64,000 nt of DNA from Rebecca billardiae RCC1528 (taxonomy: Eukaryota > Haptophyta), in NCBI GenBank assembly GCA_965240325.2, contig OZ251224.1, forward strand, positions 496,001-560,000, read 5' to 3'. This document shows positions 1-10,400 of the stretch, in pieces (the first letter of the stretch is position 1; the number at the start of each line of letters is the position of its first letter). The notes under the pieces are model-generated. The model did not search any database. It was not told the DNA's origin and worked only from the letters and a program-made list of their open reading frames with translations. The translations under genes were made by a program, and so were the position numbers.

Positions 1-835
1 CTTGGCGCGGTGCGGCCGGACGCTCGCCCGCGCGTGCGTTGGGCGAGGCGCGTGACGGCCGGCTCCGAGATTTGGACCTGCTGCGGCCTCGCCGCCTGCG
101 CGTGCGCTCCCGGCCGCCGCCACCAAAGATGCGCTGGCGCCCTTGCGCGAACACATGCCGGCCAGCTCCGCTTCGGCGGGCGCGTGCGCGCGCGCGCTCA
201 CGTGCGCGCTGCGCTTGTGCCGCGCGCGCGCGTCGCCTCGCCAGGCGCGCCTCCGTCGCCAGCGCCCGATCGCGTGTGCGCGCGTCCGTGAGCGCGTGTT
301 GCTGCTCGGCAACGGCACGCCGGCGTGCCACGTCCAGCGCGCGTTGCGCGCGTGCGAGAACGTGATGCATGTGCGCGGGCACGGCGCGTGTGACGCGCTC
401 GAGCACAGCAATCTGGGTGCCCGTCTCGTCGGAAGCGTCGACACCCGGCAAATCGAGCCCGCGCGTCGCACGCGGCTGTCGCCTAGCGGGCACCGGGCGG
501 GGACGGCCCTGCGCCTCGCGCAGCGCGCGCCAGACGCACGCACGAGCGTCGGGCATGTGCGCGGGCGTGCAGCGCAGCGCGCGTGTGAACATGGCGATGT
601 GCGTCTCCGTCGCGTCGAGGGGGTCGACGCCCGCCATGTGCAGCCCGCGCGTCGCGAGCGGCTCCGTCGGCATCCCGGCCGATTCACGCCGGACCACGCC
701 CCGTGCGAACGGAATTGCACGCTGGACCTCCTCTCGTGGGCCGTGCATCCACTCTGGGACGCAGGCCAACGTACGGCAAAGAGCTTCGAGGACAACCGCG
801 GCCGGGCTCGGCGGCTTCGGCGGTTTTTCGGCCAT
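1..835 (-). CDS. Partial helical-repeat protein, unknown function
   Basis: An open minus-strand frame runs from an ATG at 835 off the left edge, so the C-terminus is missing. I do not recognise the family. Two 45-residue repeats are visible near residues 61-105 and 123-167. They share ATRGL, then GVD with an acidic DxT stretch, then a helix ending VPAHM or TPAHM. Residues 15-40 look like a third, partial copy (CVPEWM in place of VPAHM). Downstream the sequence becomes an Arg/Ala/Gln-rich helix. The codons just before ATG835 encode a hydrophobic Ala-rich stretch (about 20 residues, still in frame), so the true start may lie in an upstream exon that adds a signal or transit peptide. The 5' end and its upstream DNA are repeated at 1388-1938. 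Coding status rests on the conserved repeat at protein level; intron positions further left cannot be resolved. Confidence 0.5.
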   Translation of the reverse strand, partial: MAEKPPKPPSPAAVVLEALCRTLACVPEWMHGPREEVQRAIPFARGVVRRESAGMPTEPLATRGLHMAGVDPLDATETHIAMFTRALRCTPAHMPDARACVWRALREAQGRPRPVPARRQPRATRGLDLPGVDASDETGTQIAVLERVTRAVPAHMHHVLARAQRALDVARRRAVAEQQHALTDARTRDRALATEARLARRRARAAQAQRARERARARARRSGAGRHVFAQGRQRIFGGGGRERTRRRRGRSRSKSRSRPSRASPNARAGERPAAPRQ

Positions 836-974
836 CGCGGCCACCGCCGTTGCGCCGGCCAGAGCGGCGAGGGCCACACGTCTCGTCGTCAGCCAAAACT
901 CGGAGTGGCCGCATGCACGCTTCGAACGACGGCACACCGATGTCGCGGACGCTCGTGGTCGGTTATCGAAACGG

Positions 975-1198
975 ACCACCCCACAGTGTTGGGCTCGTAT
1001 GCTGTTGGCAATGGCATACCCCCGCCCCCTCTGGAGGCGGGCTGTCCACAGTGGAGTGGTGTCAAGACACTAGGTGTCTCGGTCAGTGGTTTGAGGTTGG
1101 GTGAGGGTGGTGGTTGGTTGGGGGCTGGCCAGGGTAGGGCTGGAGGCTTCGGCCGCCAGCCTGATCACCCGGAGCCCGTTATAAAGGGGAATATAAAA
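975..1198. other. 224-bp insertion unique to duplication unit 1
   Basis: This segment is present in the first tandem unit and replaced by 7 bases in the second. On the minus strand it is pyrimidine-rich in its middle and AT-rich at its upstream edge (TATA-like bases near 1190-1198). I see no clear terminal inverted repeats or target duplication. It may be an insertion in unit 1 or a deletion in unit 2. Confidence 0.6.
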
Positions 1199-1387
1199 AT
1201 ACGATTGGCATATGCGAGTGAGTACTTCTCCACACATTCTTGTAGGTTGTCCTAGGAGGCCCGTTTGTATGAAAGTAATCCCCACGCCACATACAAAGAA
1301 TCGAGATCGCGCGCGCGAACATTGTCCTATTTGCCAATACGGTAGAGGAGTCGGGGGGGGAGCATCAGGTAAAAGTGTGTTTTGTGT

Positions 1388-1604
1388 GGGGGTCGACGCC
1401 CGCCATGTGCAGCCCGCGCGTCGCGAGCGGCTCCGTCGGCATCCCGGCCGATTCACGCCGGACCACGCCCCGTGCGAACGGAATTGCACGCTGGACCTCC
1501 TCTCGTGGGCCGTGCATCCACTCTGGGACGCAGGCCAACGTACGGCAAAGAGCTTCGAGGACAACCGCGGCCGGGCTCGGCGGCTTCGGCGGTTTTTCGG
1601 CCAT
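1388..1604 (-). pseudogene. Truncated 5' copy of the repeat-protein gene
   Basis: This copies the first 72 codons of the gene at 1-835, starting from the equivalent ATG at 1604 and preserving the reading frame. The reading frame leaves the homologous sequence at the duplication junction (1388), continues into block B and stops at 1365, so only the first helix and the start of the first 45-residue repeat survive. It also retains its own copy of upstream block B, so it may still be transcribed. Confidence 0.6.
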
Positions 1605-2017
1605 CGCGGCCACCGCCGTTGCGCCGGCCAGAGCGGCGAGGGCCACACGTCTCGTCGTCAGCCAAAACTCGGAGTGGCCGCATGCACGCTTCGAACGACG
1701 GCACACCGATGTCGCGGACGCTCGTGGTCGGTTATCGAAACGGCAAGGCGATACGATTGGCATATGCGAGTGAGTACTTCTCCACACATTCTTGTAGGTT
1801 GTCCTAGGAGGCCCGTTTGTATGAAAGTAATCCCCACGCCACATACAAAGAATCGAGATCGCGCGCGCGAACATTGTCCTATTTGCCAATACGGTAGAGG
1901 AGTCGGGGGGGAGCATCAGGTAAAAGTGTGTTTTGTGTAACTACTGAGCTATATAGTCGTAGTCGTACATTAGTTGCCCGACGATCGGCTATGGCTCGCG
2001 TCATCAGGCTAGCGTCA

Positions 2018-3244
2018 TCAGCAAAACGCCCGCACTTCGCTGAGTTCGCTGCTGCTGTTCAACAGCGCATCAGCCGTTGCTGGGCTCCTGCGGCTACGCC
2101 TACGATCACGACGGGGCACCTTGGCTCGCTGCCAGCTGGCGGCCACCGTGTGCAGTGCTTCCCGCCACTGTGGACGCGCTCGCTCCTGCTCGCCTAGCTC
2201 AGCCAACGGCTTGCGACGCCGCTGCTCCGCGGCGAGCAACTCCTGGCGCTCACCAGCGAGTCGTCTGTGCGCTGCTGTCCGACGTCCCTTTGCTGGCTTC
2301 GCGCCGGGGCGCTGGGCCAGGGCTGCAGATCCACCGGGTGCTTTGGGCGCAGGAGAATCCAACGGGCCCAGCGACGAGCCCACGCGGAGCATGACGACCT
2401 CGCTGCACTCGGGGCACAGCGGGTTGATCTCCTTCGCCACCGTGCGGTACCCTCGGTCCATGAGCTCGAGGACGAGCGCCGCCACCTCGCGACGGCCCTT
2501 GTGCGCCACCAGGCTCGGAGGCACTGCCGGCGCGCCGCGCGTGTGAATCTCAAAGCTGAGCTCGAGCGGCAGCAAGTGCGCGGGGAGAGTCAGGAGCTCA
2601 CGACTGATCAGATCCCACTCGAACCCTTCGATGTCGAACTTGAACAGGTCGATGGGGCGCTCCGTGTGGTTGAGCTCGGCGAGCACCTGCGTGAGCCGCT
2701 TGAAGTGCTCCGGCGTGTACGCGCCCAGAGTGTGCGAGTACACGCTGGCAGTGCGCACGGCGGAGGCGTTGGGCGGGAGCTCCCCGATGCACCATGGGTG
2801 GAAGCGGAACGTCGTGCCCCGAAGCGCCTGCGAATCCGGCGCGACCGTGCAGTCGAAGGCGTGCACCTCGCAGCCGTGCTGAGAGAAGCCCTCCTCAAAA
2901 GCCGCGTCGTCCGCAATGCCCATGCCGTACACGACGCATCGGCGCGCGCCGGGGGCGAGCTTGGGCTTCAGGACGCGCTTGCCGTCCTCAAACTCGCGAG
3001 GCGCCATGACCAGGGCCCGGTGCAGAGGGAGTGCGATGCTCACGTCGACGAATCTGAGCGTGGCGGAATCGTTCAGCCGCGGGGCGGTGACAGCGCGCAC
3101 GAGCCTTGCCCGGGCGCTTAGCGCGCAGTTGCCAAGCGCTTCATCGAGGAGCGACGCCTGCGAGAGGCTCGAAGCGGCTGCATCGCCCGCAAACGACTCG
3201 CCGAACGCCGTGACGACAAGCGCCGCCATCGCTGAGACCGCCAT
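2018..3244 (-). CDS. METTL24/FkbM-like methyltransferase
   Basis: Predicted S-adenosylmethionine-dependent methyltransferase of 408 residues. The start at ATG 3244 gives a hydrophobic N-terminus (MAVSAMAALVVTAFG) that could be a signal peptide or anchor. The central domain has a motif-I-like CVVYGMGIADDAAFEEGF, an acidic partner in HAFDCT, and the segment LFKFDIEGFEWDLI typical of the FkbM/Methyltransf_22 group (METTL24-like). A following stretch with paired cysteines (INPLCPECSEVV) closes the domain. The last ~100 residues are Arg/Lys/Gln-rich and predicted helical, an unusual extension. The substrate cannot be read from sequence; METTL24-like proteins are often secretory. The upstream ATG-less extension of the frame was not used. 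Confidence 0.8.
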   Translation of the reverse strand: MAVSAMAALVVTAFGESFAGDAAASSLSQASLLDEALGNCALSARARLVRAVTAPRLNDSATLRFVDVSIALPLHRALVMAPREFEDGKRVLKPKLAPGARRCVVYGMGIADDAAFEEGFSQHGCEVHAFDCTVAPDSQALRGTTFRFHPWCIGELPPNASAVRTASVYSHTLGAYTPEHFKRLTQVLAELNHTERPIDLFKFDIEGFEWDLISRELLTLPAHLLPLELSFEIHTRGAPAVPPSLVAHKGRREVAALVLELMDRGYRTVAKEINPLCPECSEVVMLRVGSSLGPLDSPAPKAPGGSAALAQRPGAKPAKGRRTAAHRRLAGERQELLAAEQRRRKPLAELGEQERARPQWREALHTVAASWQRAKVPRRDRRRSRRSPATADALLNSSSELSEVRAFC

Positions 3245-4222
3245 GACTGTGACCGTTGCACCACTGTTACAGAATGACAACGAATACGTATCATGATCGG
3301 CCTGTACTGTGGCCTGCACAGGCCGCCCCCAGTCACCGGTGGCACTCGCCCCCCCGCTTGGACACCCCCCGGGGTGTAGCCAGGGAGGTGCCAGCAGCAG
3401 CGCCGGCGCTCAAGCACCACCCGTCGCGCCGCGTGGCGACCCCCCCGTGGTGGGGCGTGGCCCGCCGGCCAAACGGAGCCGCCCGGATTCCGATACCCTG
3501 CAGCAGCCTCTCTGGCCTGGCGCCCCCGCTCCTGACCAGCCCAGACCCCCGACGCCTGCGGTGCCGGAGGCCCCGCCCCTACGCAAGTCTGCCAGGCTGT
3601 GCCAGCGCCGCACGCGCGGCGCGGCCATGACTGCAGCTCCACACCGGCAAAACGACGCTTCGCGCGCACCCGGCGCGCCGACACAGCCTGCCCGGGAGAA
3701 GCCAGCAGGGGCTGACCTTGGGCAGCAGCCATACATGCAGGCCAGCATGAGCGGCGGGGTGGCATCAGAGCCGGCCCCGGCCCGCAAACGCAAACAGCCG
3801 GACGCCCCGGCCCACACAGCTGATGCGCCAGCAAACCCTGCTCCGGGCCACAGAACCCTGCCGCCGGCTTTGAGGCCGACACGCCACACTGGGGCACATA
3901 TCACCTGAGGGCCGGGCCTTCTGTGTGATAAGCTACCCCAGTCATGCCGCTTGATACACACCTTCCCCAACTGACAGTGGGGCTCTACATTCCCTACTAC
4001 ATCCTCATCCTGTCGGCGCGCTGTCGCATCGGCGCCCAGTCGGCGAGTTCGGACGACGACGTTTTGTGGACGACGGTGGGGCGAGGACGACGGGCGCTGG
4101 CGCGCCGCGAGGCGGCCGCAGCCCTCATCCAGGCCTCGCAGGCGGACGGCTGAACGAATTTTTCCGGCGGCGCTACCATCGGCGACGGCTTCATGGGCGG
4201 TGACAGTTGGCGGGCGTCAATC
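3245..4222. other. Intergenic; weak Pro/Ala/Arg-rich reading frames only
   Basis: A plus-strand frame at 3309-3908 is open for 199 codons but has no ATG near its beginning. It is low-complexity (Pro, Ala, Arg) with two basic NLS-like clusters. A second short frame (ATG 3944 to 4153) has a hydrophobic start and a basic end. Neither shows a domain, so I do not call them genes. Confidence 0.4.
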
Positions 4223-4268
4223 TCGCCTGCCTGAGCTGTGTGCGTCTCTTATTCTTAGTAAACTGTAC
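4223..4268. repeat. 46-bp element shared with 55671-55716
   Basis: 46 bases here recur at 55671-55716 in the same orientation with a single C/T difference. Both copies lie in non-coding DNA and the flanks are unrelated. The core reads TGTGTGCGTCTCTTATTCTT followed by AGTAAACTGTAC. It could be the end of a dispersed element or a conserved non-coding site. Confidence 0.85.
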
Positions 4269-5389
4269 TGTAGACGCCGATCTTCGGGTAGTAAACAACG
4301 ACGTTGAGGGCGCACGGCCCTAGTTGTCGCGTTCTGACACTGTTCCAGTAGTACTTATTCAGTCTTCACGAATCGTGCAGCCCACGAGTCACGTCGTGAG
4401 CCGACAGCAGCCGGCTTGTGTGACTAGTCACCGTAGTGCCCCCGCGAGCAGCAACTGCCTGCTGGCGCAACTGCCCGTGCTCCCGGTCTGATAATCGGCC
4501 GTGCTCACAGCTCAGTGATCCAGTACTTCACGAATCGCGCAGCTCATCGTGAGCAGCAGCCGGCTTGTGACTTGTGTCGCGACACGGTCGTACCGCGGTC
4601 CGACGGTGCATGAGCCGTGACGGTCAGCCGCCGAGGCCGCCATCATCGATCATGCTGCTCTAACAGCTCAGTGGCAGTGTATAACGGCGACGCAGCGAGG
4701 CAGAGCGGCGCGCAAGATGATGTGACTCATCGACTGCATCAATACTTCCAAGCACACTCGGTCTCGCGGGTCTGTAGTTAGCCGCCTCACAGCTCGTCTC
4801 CACAACGGGGCTGCCGAGCCCGCCGCCGAGCCAGCCCGACCGGGCACCGGGCACCGGTCACCCAGAGCCCTTGAATCACCGCTGTCAGCTGCCTGGCTCA
4901 CTGCCACTCCGCCACCCACAGCCACCGGTTACCGCCGCCACAATCACCGCTACAGTCCCCCCGTCGAGCCCGCCGCTACAGTCCCCCCCGTCGAGCCCGC
5001 CACCGGCACGAGTGCCGGCGTGAGGCACAGCAAACCATTCGTGCGAGCCACGCGGAGGATGGCGCTCGGGGCAAAGTGAGGCACACGCAAACCATTCGTG
5101 CGAGCAACGCGGAGGACGGCGCTCGGGGCAAAGTGAGGCACACTGCCGCTGCGCAGCGGGCCGAGCGCGGCGCATCCTCCGCGGACCGACTCGGCCGAAG
5201 CCGCGCCTCGCGCCGTGCGCAGCCTCACCGCCCTCCTCCGCTGATAGTGCTCGCTCCGCTCCGCTCGTGAGCTCCGAGCGCCGAGGCAAACACTCAAACA
5301 GACCTAGGTCATGGGTTCAAAACCAGTTTCCAGGTCTCTCTTCGGAGAGCGTGCGACGATGAAGGATGGCGCGGCAACCTGCCACCGTG
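4269..5389. other. Intergenic with degenerate direct repeats
   Basis: No convincing gene. Two diverged copies of a ~50-bp sequence (CACGAATCG..., ending AGCAGCCGGCTTGTG) lie at 4369-4427 and 4530-4577. A short unit (CTACAGTCCCCCC plus GTCGAGCCCGC) is repeated twice at 4948-4998. Confidence 0.6.
5020..5142. repeat. 56/57-bp tandem repeat, two and a bit copies
   Basis: Units start with GTGAGGCAC at 5020, 5076 and 5133. The first two are 56 and 57 bp with four differences; the third is cut off after ~10 bp. Each contains AAACCATTCGTGCGAGC and GGCGCTCGGGGCAAA. Confidence 0.85.
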
Positions 5390-6284
5390 AGCCTTACGCA
5401 CGTTAAAACAAATAAACTGTACCTTCAGCTTGCTGCATACATTAATATCAGATTAATTAGAAGGGGCGTATGATTTGAAATACGCTTTACCGGTAATATT
5501 CCATCCAAAAATTAATATGAGCTGTCGCGTTTTGCGCGGCCTCGCGGGGCGCATCGCCGTGTTCGACGTGCCTTCACTACGGGGCGGCTCCAACGCGGAT
5601 TCCTTGCTCGTAAATAATCTCAGAAAGGATACTGCGGTTGGCACATAGGCGCCCCGCGCGGGAACGCCGGTTCGGGCCTACCCGCGCAATGACATCTCGT
5701 CGCTTTTATGAAACTGAGGAGTGAACGACTATCAAGAGAATGTTCGATATCTCAGACCTTGTTTGCAATCTGTTCAACAGGCGAATATTGACTATCAGAA
5801 AGGTAGCTGGAGATGTCTTTATCCTATTTGATTTCGATTTCTTCTATTACTTACTATCGTTAAAAATAAGGGGCAGTACAAACGCAATCATTGGCAGCGA
5901 TATCCACTCATGTGCGCTTGTAACACCTAAATCCACCTACAAAAAACCCAAATCCTGCGCGCGCATCCTCTTTTTGATTTTGCGGAGCACGTGCGCCGCC
6001 GCCCCCGGCTTTCGCTCACGCTCAGACCTTTCGGGGGGGGGCGTGCGCCATAATAATGGAAATTACTGTATTGGTCGCGTGTTTTTGATATGCCGATGAT
6101 TCAGGAGTAAGCTAGGCGCGAATTCTGTGTCGTGAGTCGTGACGACATGGATGCGCGCGCATCGCCGATCGTCACGTGGCTCCGGTGGACAGGCTCGCTC
6201 GTCACGCCGGGCTGCGGCGCGCTGCACTTAAGTATAGCGCGTCTCGGCGCGCCGAGTAATTAAAAATAATACAACAATACGTCA

Positions 6285-6315
<31 letters not shown>

Positions 6316-6739
6316 ATCGCGCGCGTAGTCATATTCAATGGCGGTGTGGATGGGTGGCATGGGACCTCCGCTTTGTCTTTGAGCAGACGATGCCGAGCAC
6401 CGCGACTGGCGCGAGCACGGAGCATCAATAATCGAGCGCATCGCGTCATCATATTGCAGCACTGTCAGTGAGTGTCACTGTCAGCGCAACTGAGTCATCA
6501 GAGTGATCAGTGGCATGGCCGGAGTTAGCGCCCTGAGCAGTACTCGGCTCGCGTGGCGACGGCCGACGGCCGATATCGTCACGTCCACGATGTCGTGAGA
6601 CACTGATGTGATGACTGTGAGTCGGATATGACGATCGTGAGTGACGTCGACGAAGCAGCATAGCTAGACGATATATTTTTACGATGATGATGACGACGAT
6701 ATTTTATAAGCTAGTATATAGCAGAATAGCGTAGCTACT
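5390..6739. other. AT-rich island and gene-free spacer
   Basis: GC content falls sharply between about 5390 and 5960 compared with the surrounding DNA, with runs such as TTAAAAATAAGG. Short frames on either strand show no recognisable domain. Beyond 6100 the spacer is rich in GATG/GACG and CACTGTCAG-type words. No gene is supported. Confidence 0.5.
6285..6310. repeat. (TG)13 microsatellite
   Basis: A pure dinucleotide run in intergenic DNA, followed by TATGTAT. Confidence 0.95.
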
Positions 6740-7394
6740 TTATTGTCCTTCGTTGCCCGCGTCGGCGTCTGCGCCCGCGGCCATGCTCCCGTGCGCGCCG
6801 CCAAGGTCGACGGTGCCGGTGCCGTTCTGCTGCGGCGGCATCGGCGTCGGCGGCGCCTCGTCCGAGCCCTCGTCCGCCGCTGCCGCGGCGGCGGCAGCAG
6901 GCGAGGACGGCGCGGGCTGCTGCGGCTTGGCGAGCGCATGATGCGGCGCGCTGGCATCGGCGCGCGCTGCCGCGATCTCGTCGTCAGGCTCGCGCCCGCC
7001 CTGGCTCACGCCCTCGTCCTCCTCGTCCTCCTCGCTGCGCGGGTGCTCAGAGGCGGATGGCGCGCCAGCAGCAGCAGCAGCAGCGGCGGCAGGCACCGCG
7101 ACGCACCCGTCAGGCTCATCATCGCTGCAGCCGCCGCCGCACGCTGCGCTCGCTTCTGGGGCGGCGGCCGGCGGCGCCGCCGCAGCCTCGCAGACGGCCG
7201 CGGGCTCAGCCGCGGGCGCGTCGGCGGCGCCGCCCTGGGCGGCGGCCGGACCGCTCGGCTGCGCCGCCTCGTCGTCCACAGCGGCGGGCGCGCTGTCCTC
7301 GGGGGCAGGCGGTGCGGCCGCCGCGGCGCTCGCGCCCTGCGGCGGTGGCGCCGCGTCCGCCGCAGCAGGCGCAGCTTGCGCCGGCTGCGCTGCC

Positions 7395-7429
<35 letters not shown>

Positions 7430-10400
7430 CTGTGCCTGCAAAGCGCCGCGCTGCGCGCCGACCTGCTCGAGCGCCGTGTTGAGCTCGTCCGCCAGCTCAA
7501 AGTCCTCCGCGCTCACTGCCGCCTCGATCTGGCCCTCCAGCGAGCTGGCGCGCGTGCCGAGCGCGGCCAGCGCGCGCGCGGCCTCGGCCGGGTCGGGCGG
7601 CGGCGGCGGCGCGGGGGCAGCGGGGGCGGGGGCGGGCGCGGCGGGCGCGGCGTCGCTCGGCGCGGCCGCGGCGGGCACGGCTGCGGGCGCCGCGCTCGCG
7701 TCCCCCGCCGCCGCCTCCTCCTCGCCCTCCTCCCCCGAGCTCGCACTCAGCTCCCAGCCCGCGTCGGCGCCGGCGTCGGCGTCGGCGCCGGCGGCGTCGG
7801 CCGGCGCGGCCGCGCGCGCGGCCGCGAGCGCGTGCGCCACCGCCGCCGCCTCCGCCGCCGCCTCTGAGGCTTGTGCCTCGGGGGGCAGCCCGTGGCGCTC
7901 GCGCAGCGCCGCGGCCTCCGCGCACACCGCGTCGCGCTCGGCCTCCAGGTGGCACGCCTCCACCTCGTTGCCTGCCGAGGCGGGCAGCGCGGCGCAGGGC
8001 GACGGGTGCTGAGCGGCGCGCGCGCGGCGGCGCGCGCACCGCGCGGCGCGGCGCGCGGTGCGCGCGCCGGTGCGCGCGCGGCTGCTCGCGCGCGCGCGCG
8101 CGCAGCGTACCGTCACGGCGCGCGCGGCGCATCGCGCGCGCGAGCAGCCGTGCGTACGCGCGCATGTGCGCGCTCAGCGCCACGTCCGACTCGCGCGAGC
8201 TCCGCTCCAGCCGCCCCTCCAGCGCCGAGCGCTCGGCCGCGAGCGCGTCGAGGCGCGCGGCGCACGCGTCCGTGCGCGCGCGCGCGTCCGCGTGCCGCGC
8301 GTCTGCGTCGGCCGCGCGCGCGCTGAGCTCCTTGGCCTGCGCGGCGAGGCGCGCCGCCTCCTTGAACGCGCGCTGCCCGACCGCCAGCCGCTTCGCCTCC
8401 TCCACCTCCGGCAGCGCGCCGCGCGCGTCCGACGCCGCGCGCTCGTGCTCGCGCGCCTCAGCGCGCGCGGCCGCGAGCGCGAGCGCCTCCGCGGCCTCCG
8501 CGTGCGCCAGCGCCTGCGCCGGGCGGCGCGCGGCGGCGGAGGGGGGCGGGGGCGCGGCAGGGCGCGAGCAGGGCGGCGGGGGGAGCGGCGCGCGGGCACG
8601 CGCGCGTGGGCGTGCGCGCGCACGCCGGCCGCGGCACGCCGCGTGTGCGCGCGCACGCCCGCGCGCGCGCAGCGCAGCGCGCGCGCGCGCACCTCGACGC
8701 GCGCGCGGCCCTCGGCTGCGGCGGCCTCGGCCGCGTGCGCGCGTCTCTGCGTGGCCGCCCACAGCGCGCCGAGGCGCTCGGCGGCGGCGCGCGCGCGCTC
8801 GGCGACGCGCACCGCCTGCGCCGCGCGCGCCGCCGCGCGCTCCGCCTCCGCGCGGTACGCCAGCACGCCGCCCTCCGCCGCCTCACACGCCGCGCGCCGC
8901 GCCGCGAGCGCGGCGCGCGCGTCGGCGAGCGCGGCCGCGTGCGCCTCGGAGCGCGCGCGCTGCGAGCCGAGCTCGGCGCGCTGCAGGTCGAGGCGGTGGA
9001 GCTGGCGCGAGAAGGGCGCGCGCGCCTGCGCGACCGCCGCGTCCGCGCTCGCCAGCCGCTCCTCGCACGCCGCCGCCTCGCCCCTCGCCGCCTCGAGCTC
9101 CCGACTCAGCCGCTCACAGCGCGCGCGCAGCTCTGTGAGTTGTGCTGCGCACGCGGCCCGCTCGGCAATGGCGGGCTGCGCGCCCGCCTGCACGCGCGCG
9201 CCGAGGGCGGCCTCCTCGGCGGCGAGGTCGTCGAGGTCGGAGGCGAGGCGGCGCTCGTCGCGCTCCAGCCGCTCCTCCTGCACCGCCAGCCGCTCCGCCT
9301 CCTCCGCCACCGCCGCGCGCTCCGCCTCCGCCGCCGCGCGCCGCGCGCCGACGTCGCCATCGAGCACGTGCGCGACACGCGCCGCGTGCGCGCGCCGCGC
9401 GCCGCACTCGGAGTCAAGCAGCGCGACGCGGCGCGCGGCGCAGGCGTGGAGGTCGCGCGTCGTCTGCGCGAGCTCCGCCTCCGCGCGCCGCTGCGCCTCC
9501 GCCGCCTCGCGCAGGCTGCCGTTCAGCGCGTCGGCGGCGTCGTACTGCTCCGCGGCAGAAGCGTCGGACTGCGCGCGCTCGATGGCGAGGGTGCGCTCGC
9601 GCGCGCGCCGCGCGGCCTCGGCGGCGCGGCGCCTGCGCTCGGCGCAGGCGCGCTGCTCGTCGCGCAGCGCGCTCAGCTGGGCGTGCACGGCGCGCAGCGC
9701 GCCGCCCAGCGCCGCGTCGGCGCGCTCGAGCTCCGTGCCGCCGCCCGCCGCCTCCGCGCCGCCGGTGTCAGCGCCGCCGGCCGACGGTTCGGCTTCGGCC
9801 GCGGCCGTGGCCGCGCCAGCGCCCGGCGTGGGCGCGCGCGGCGCGCGCTGGCCGCCGGGGCCCGCGCCGCCCGCGGCGCCGGCGCCGCCCGCCATCAGCG
9901 CGGCCGGGTGCGGGTGCGCCGGCGGCGCCGCCCGTCGGCCCTCGGCGCCGCCGCCGTCCGCGCCGCCCGCGCCGGCCGCCGCCGAGCCGGCCGCCGCCGC
10001 CGCCGCCGCCTCCGCCGCCTCCGCCGCCGCCGCCGCCGCCAGCCCAAAAGGGCCTTCGGCGCGCGCGGCGGGCACGGGCGTCGGCGCGCCGCTGGAGTGC
10101 GGCGAGGCGGTGGGCGCGGGCGTCGCGGGCGTGTGCGGCGCCCTGCGCAGCGTGAGCCCACCAAAGATCGAGCCCATCGCGCCGAGCAGCCCCCCACCAG
10201 CCGAGCCGGGTGCGTCCAGCGCCGCAGCGGGGTGCGCGGGCGCGTGTGCCGGCTGCGCGCCGAGCTGCGCGCCGCGCGGCGGCGGCGTGGCGCTGGGCCG
10301 CGCCTGCTCGGCGAGCGCGGGCGGCGGCGGCGGCGAGGCGGCGTGCGAAGGTGCGCCGCAACCAGCCGGCGCGCTCGGGTGCTGGGGTGCGTGCGCGCAC

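Larger units (their letters stand above)
619..1938. repeat. Tandem duplication of promoter plus 5' gene end
   Basis: Two units lie head-to-tail. Block A (356 bp) is at 619-974 and 1388-1743. Block B (189/188 bp) is at 1199-1387 and 1751-1938. The copies are identical where compared apart from one G in a G-run. Unit 1 carries 224 extra bases (975-1198) between A and B; unit 2 has only 7 bases there. On the minus strand B lies upstream of A, so each unit consists of upstream DNA plus the first coding part of the repeat-protein gene. Confidence 0.9.

Noticed and set aside
3309-3908. Pro/Ala/Arg-rich 199-codon frame
   Set aside because: No ATG at its start, no domain, and composition typical of chance frames in this DNA.
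5305-5340. tRNA-like T-arm (GGGTTCAAAACC)
   Set aside because: No matching acceptor stem or anticodon arm within 90 bases, and the T stem has a mismatch.
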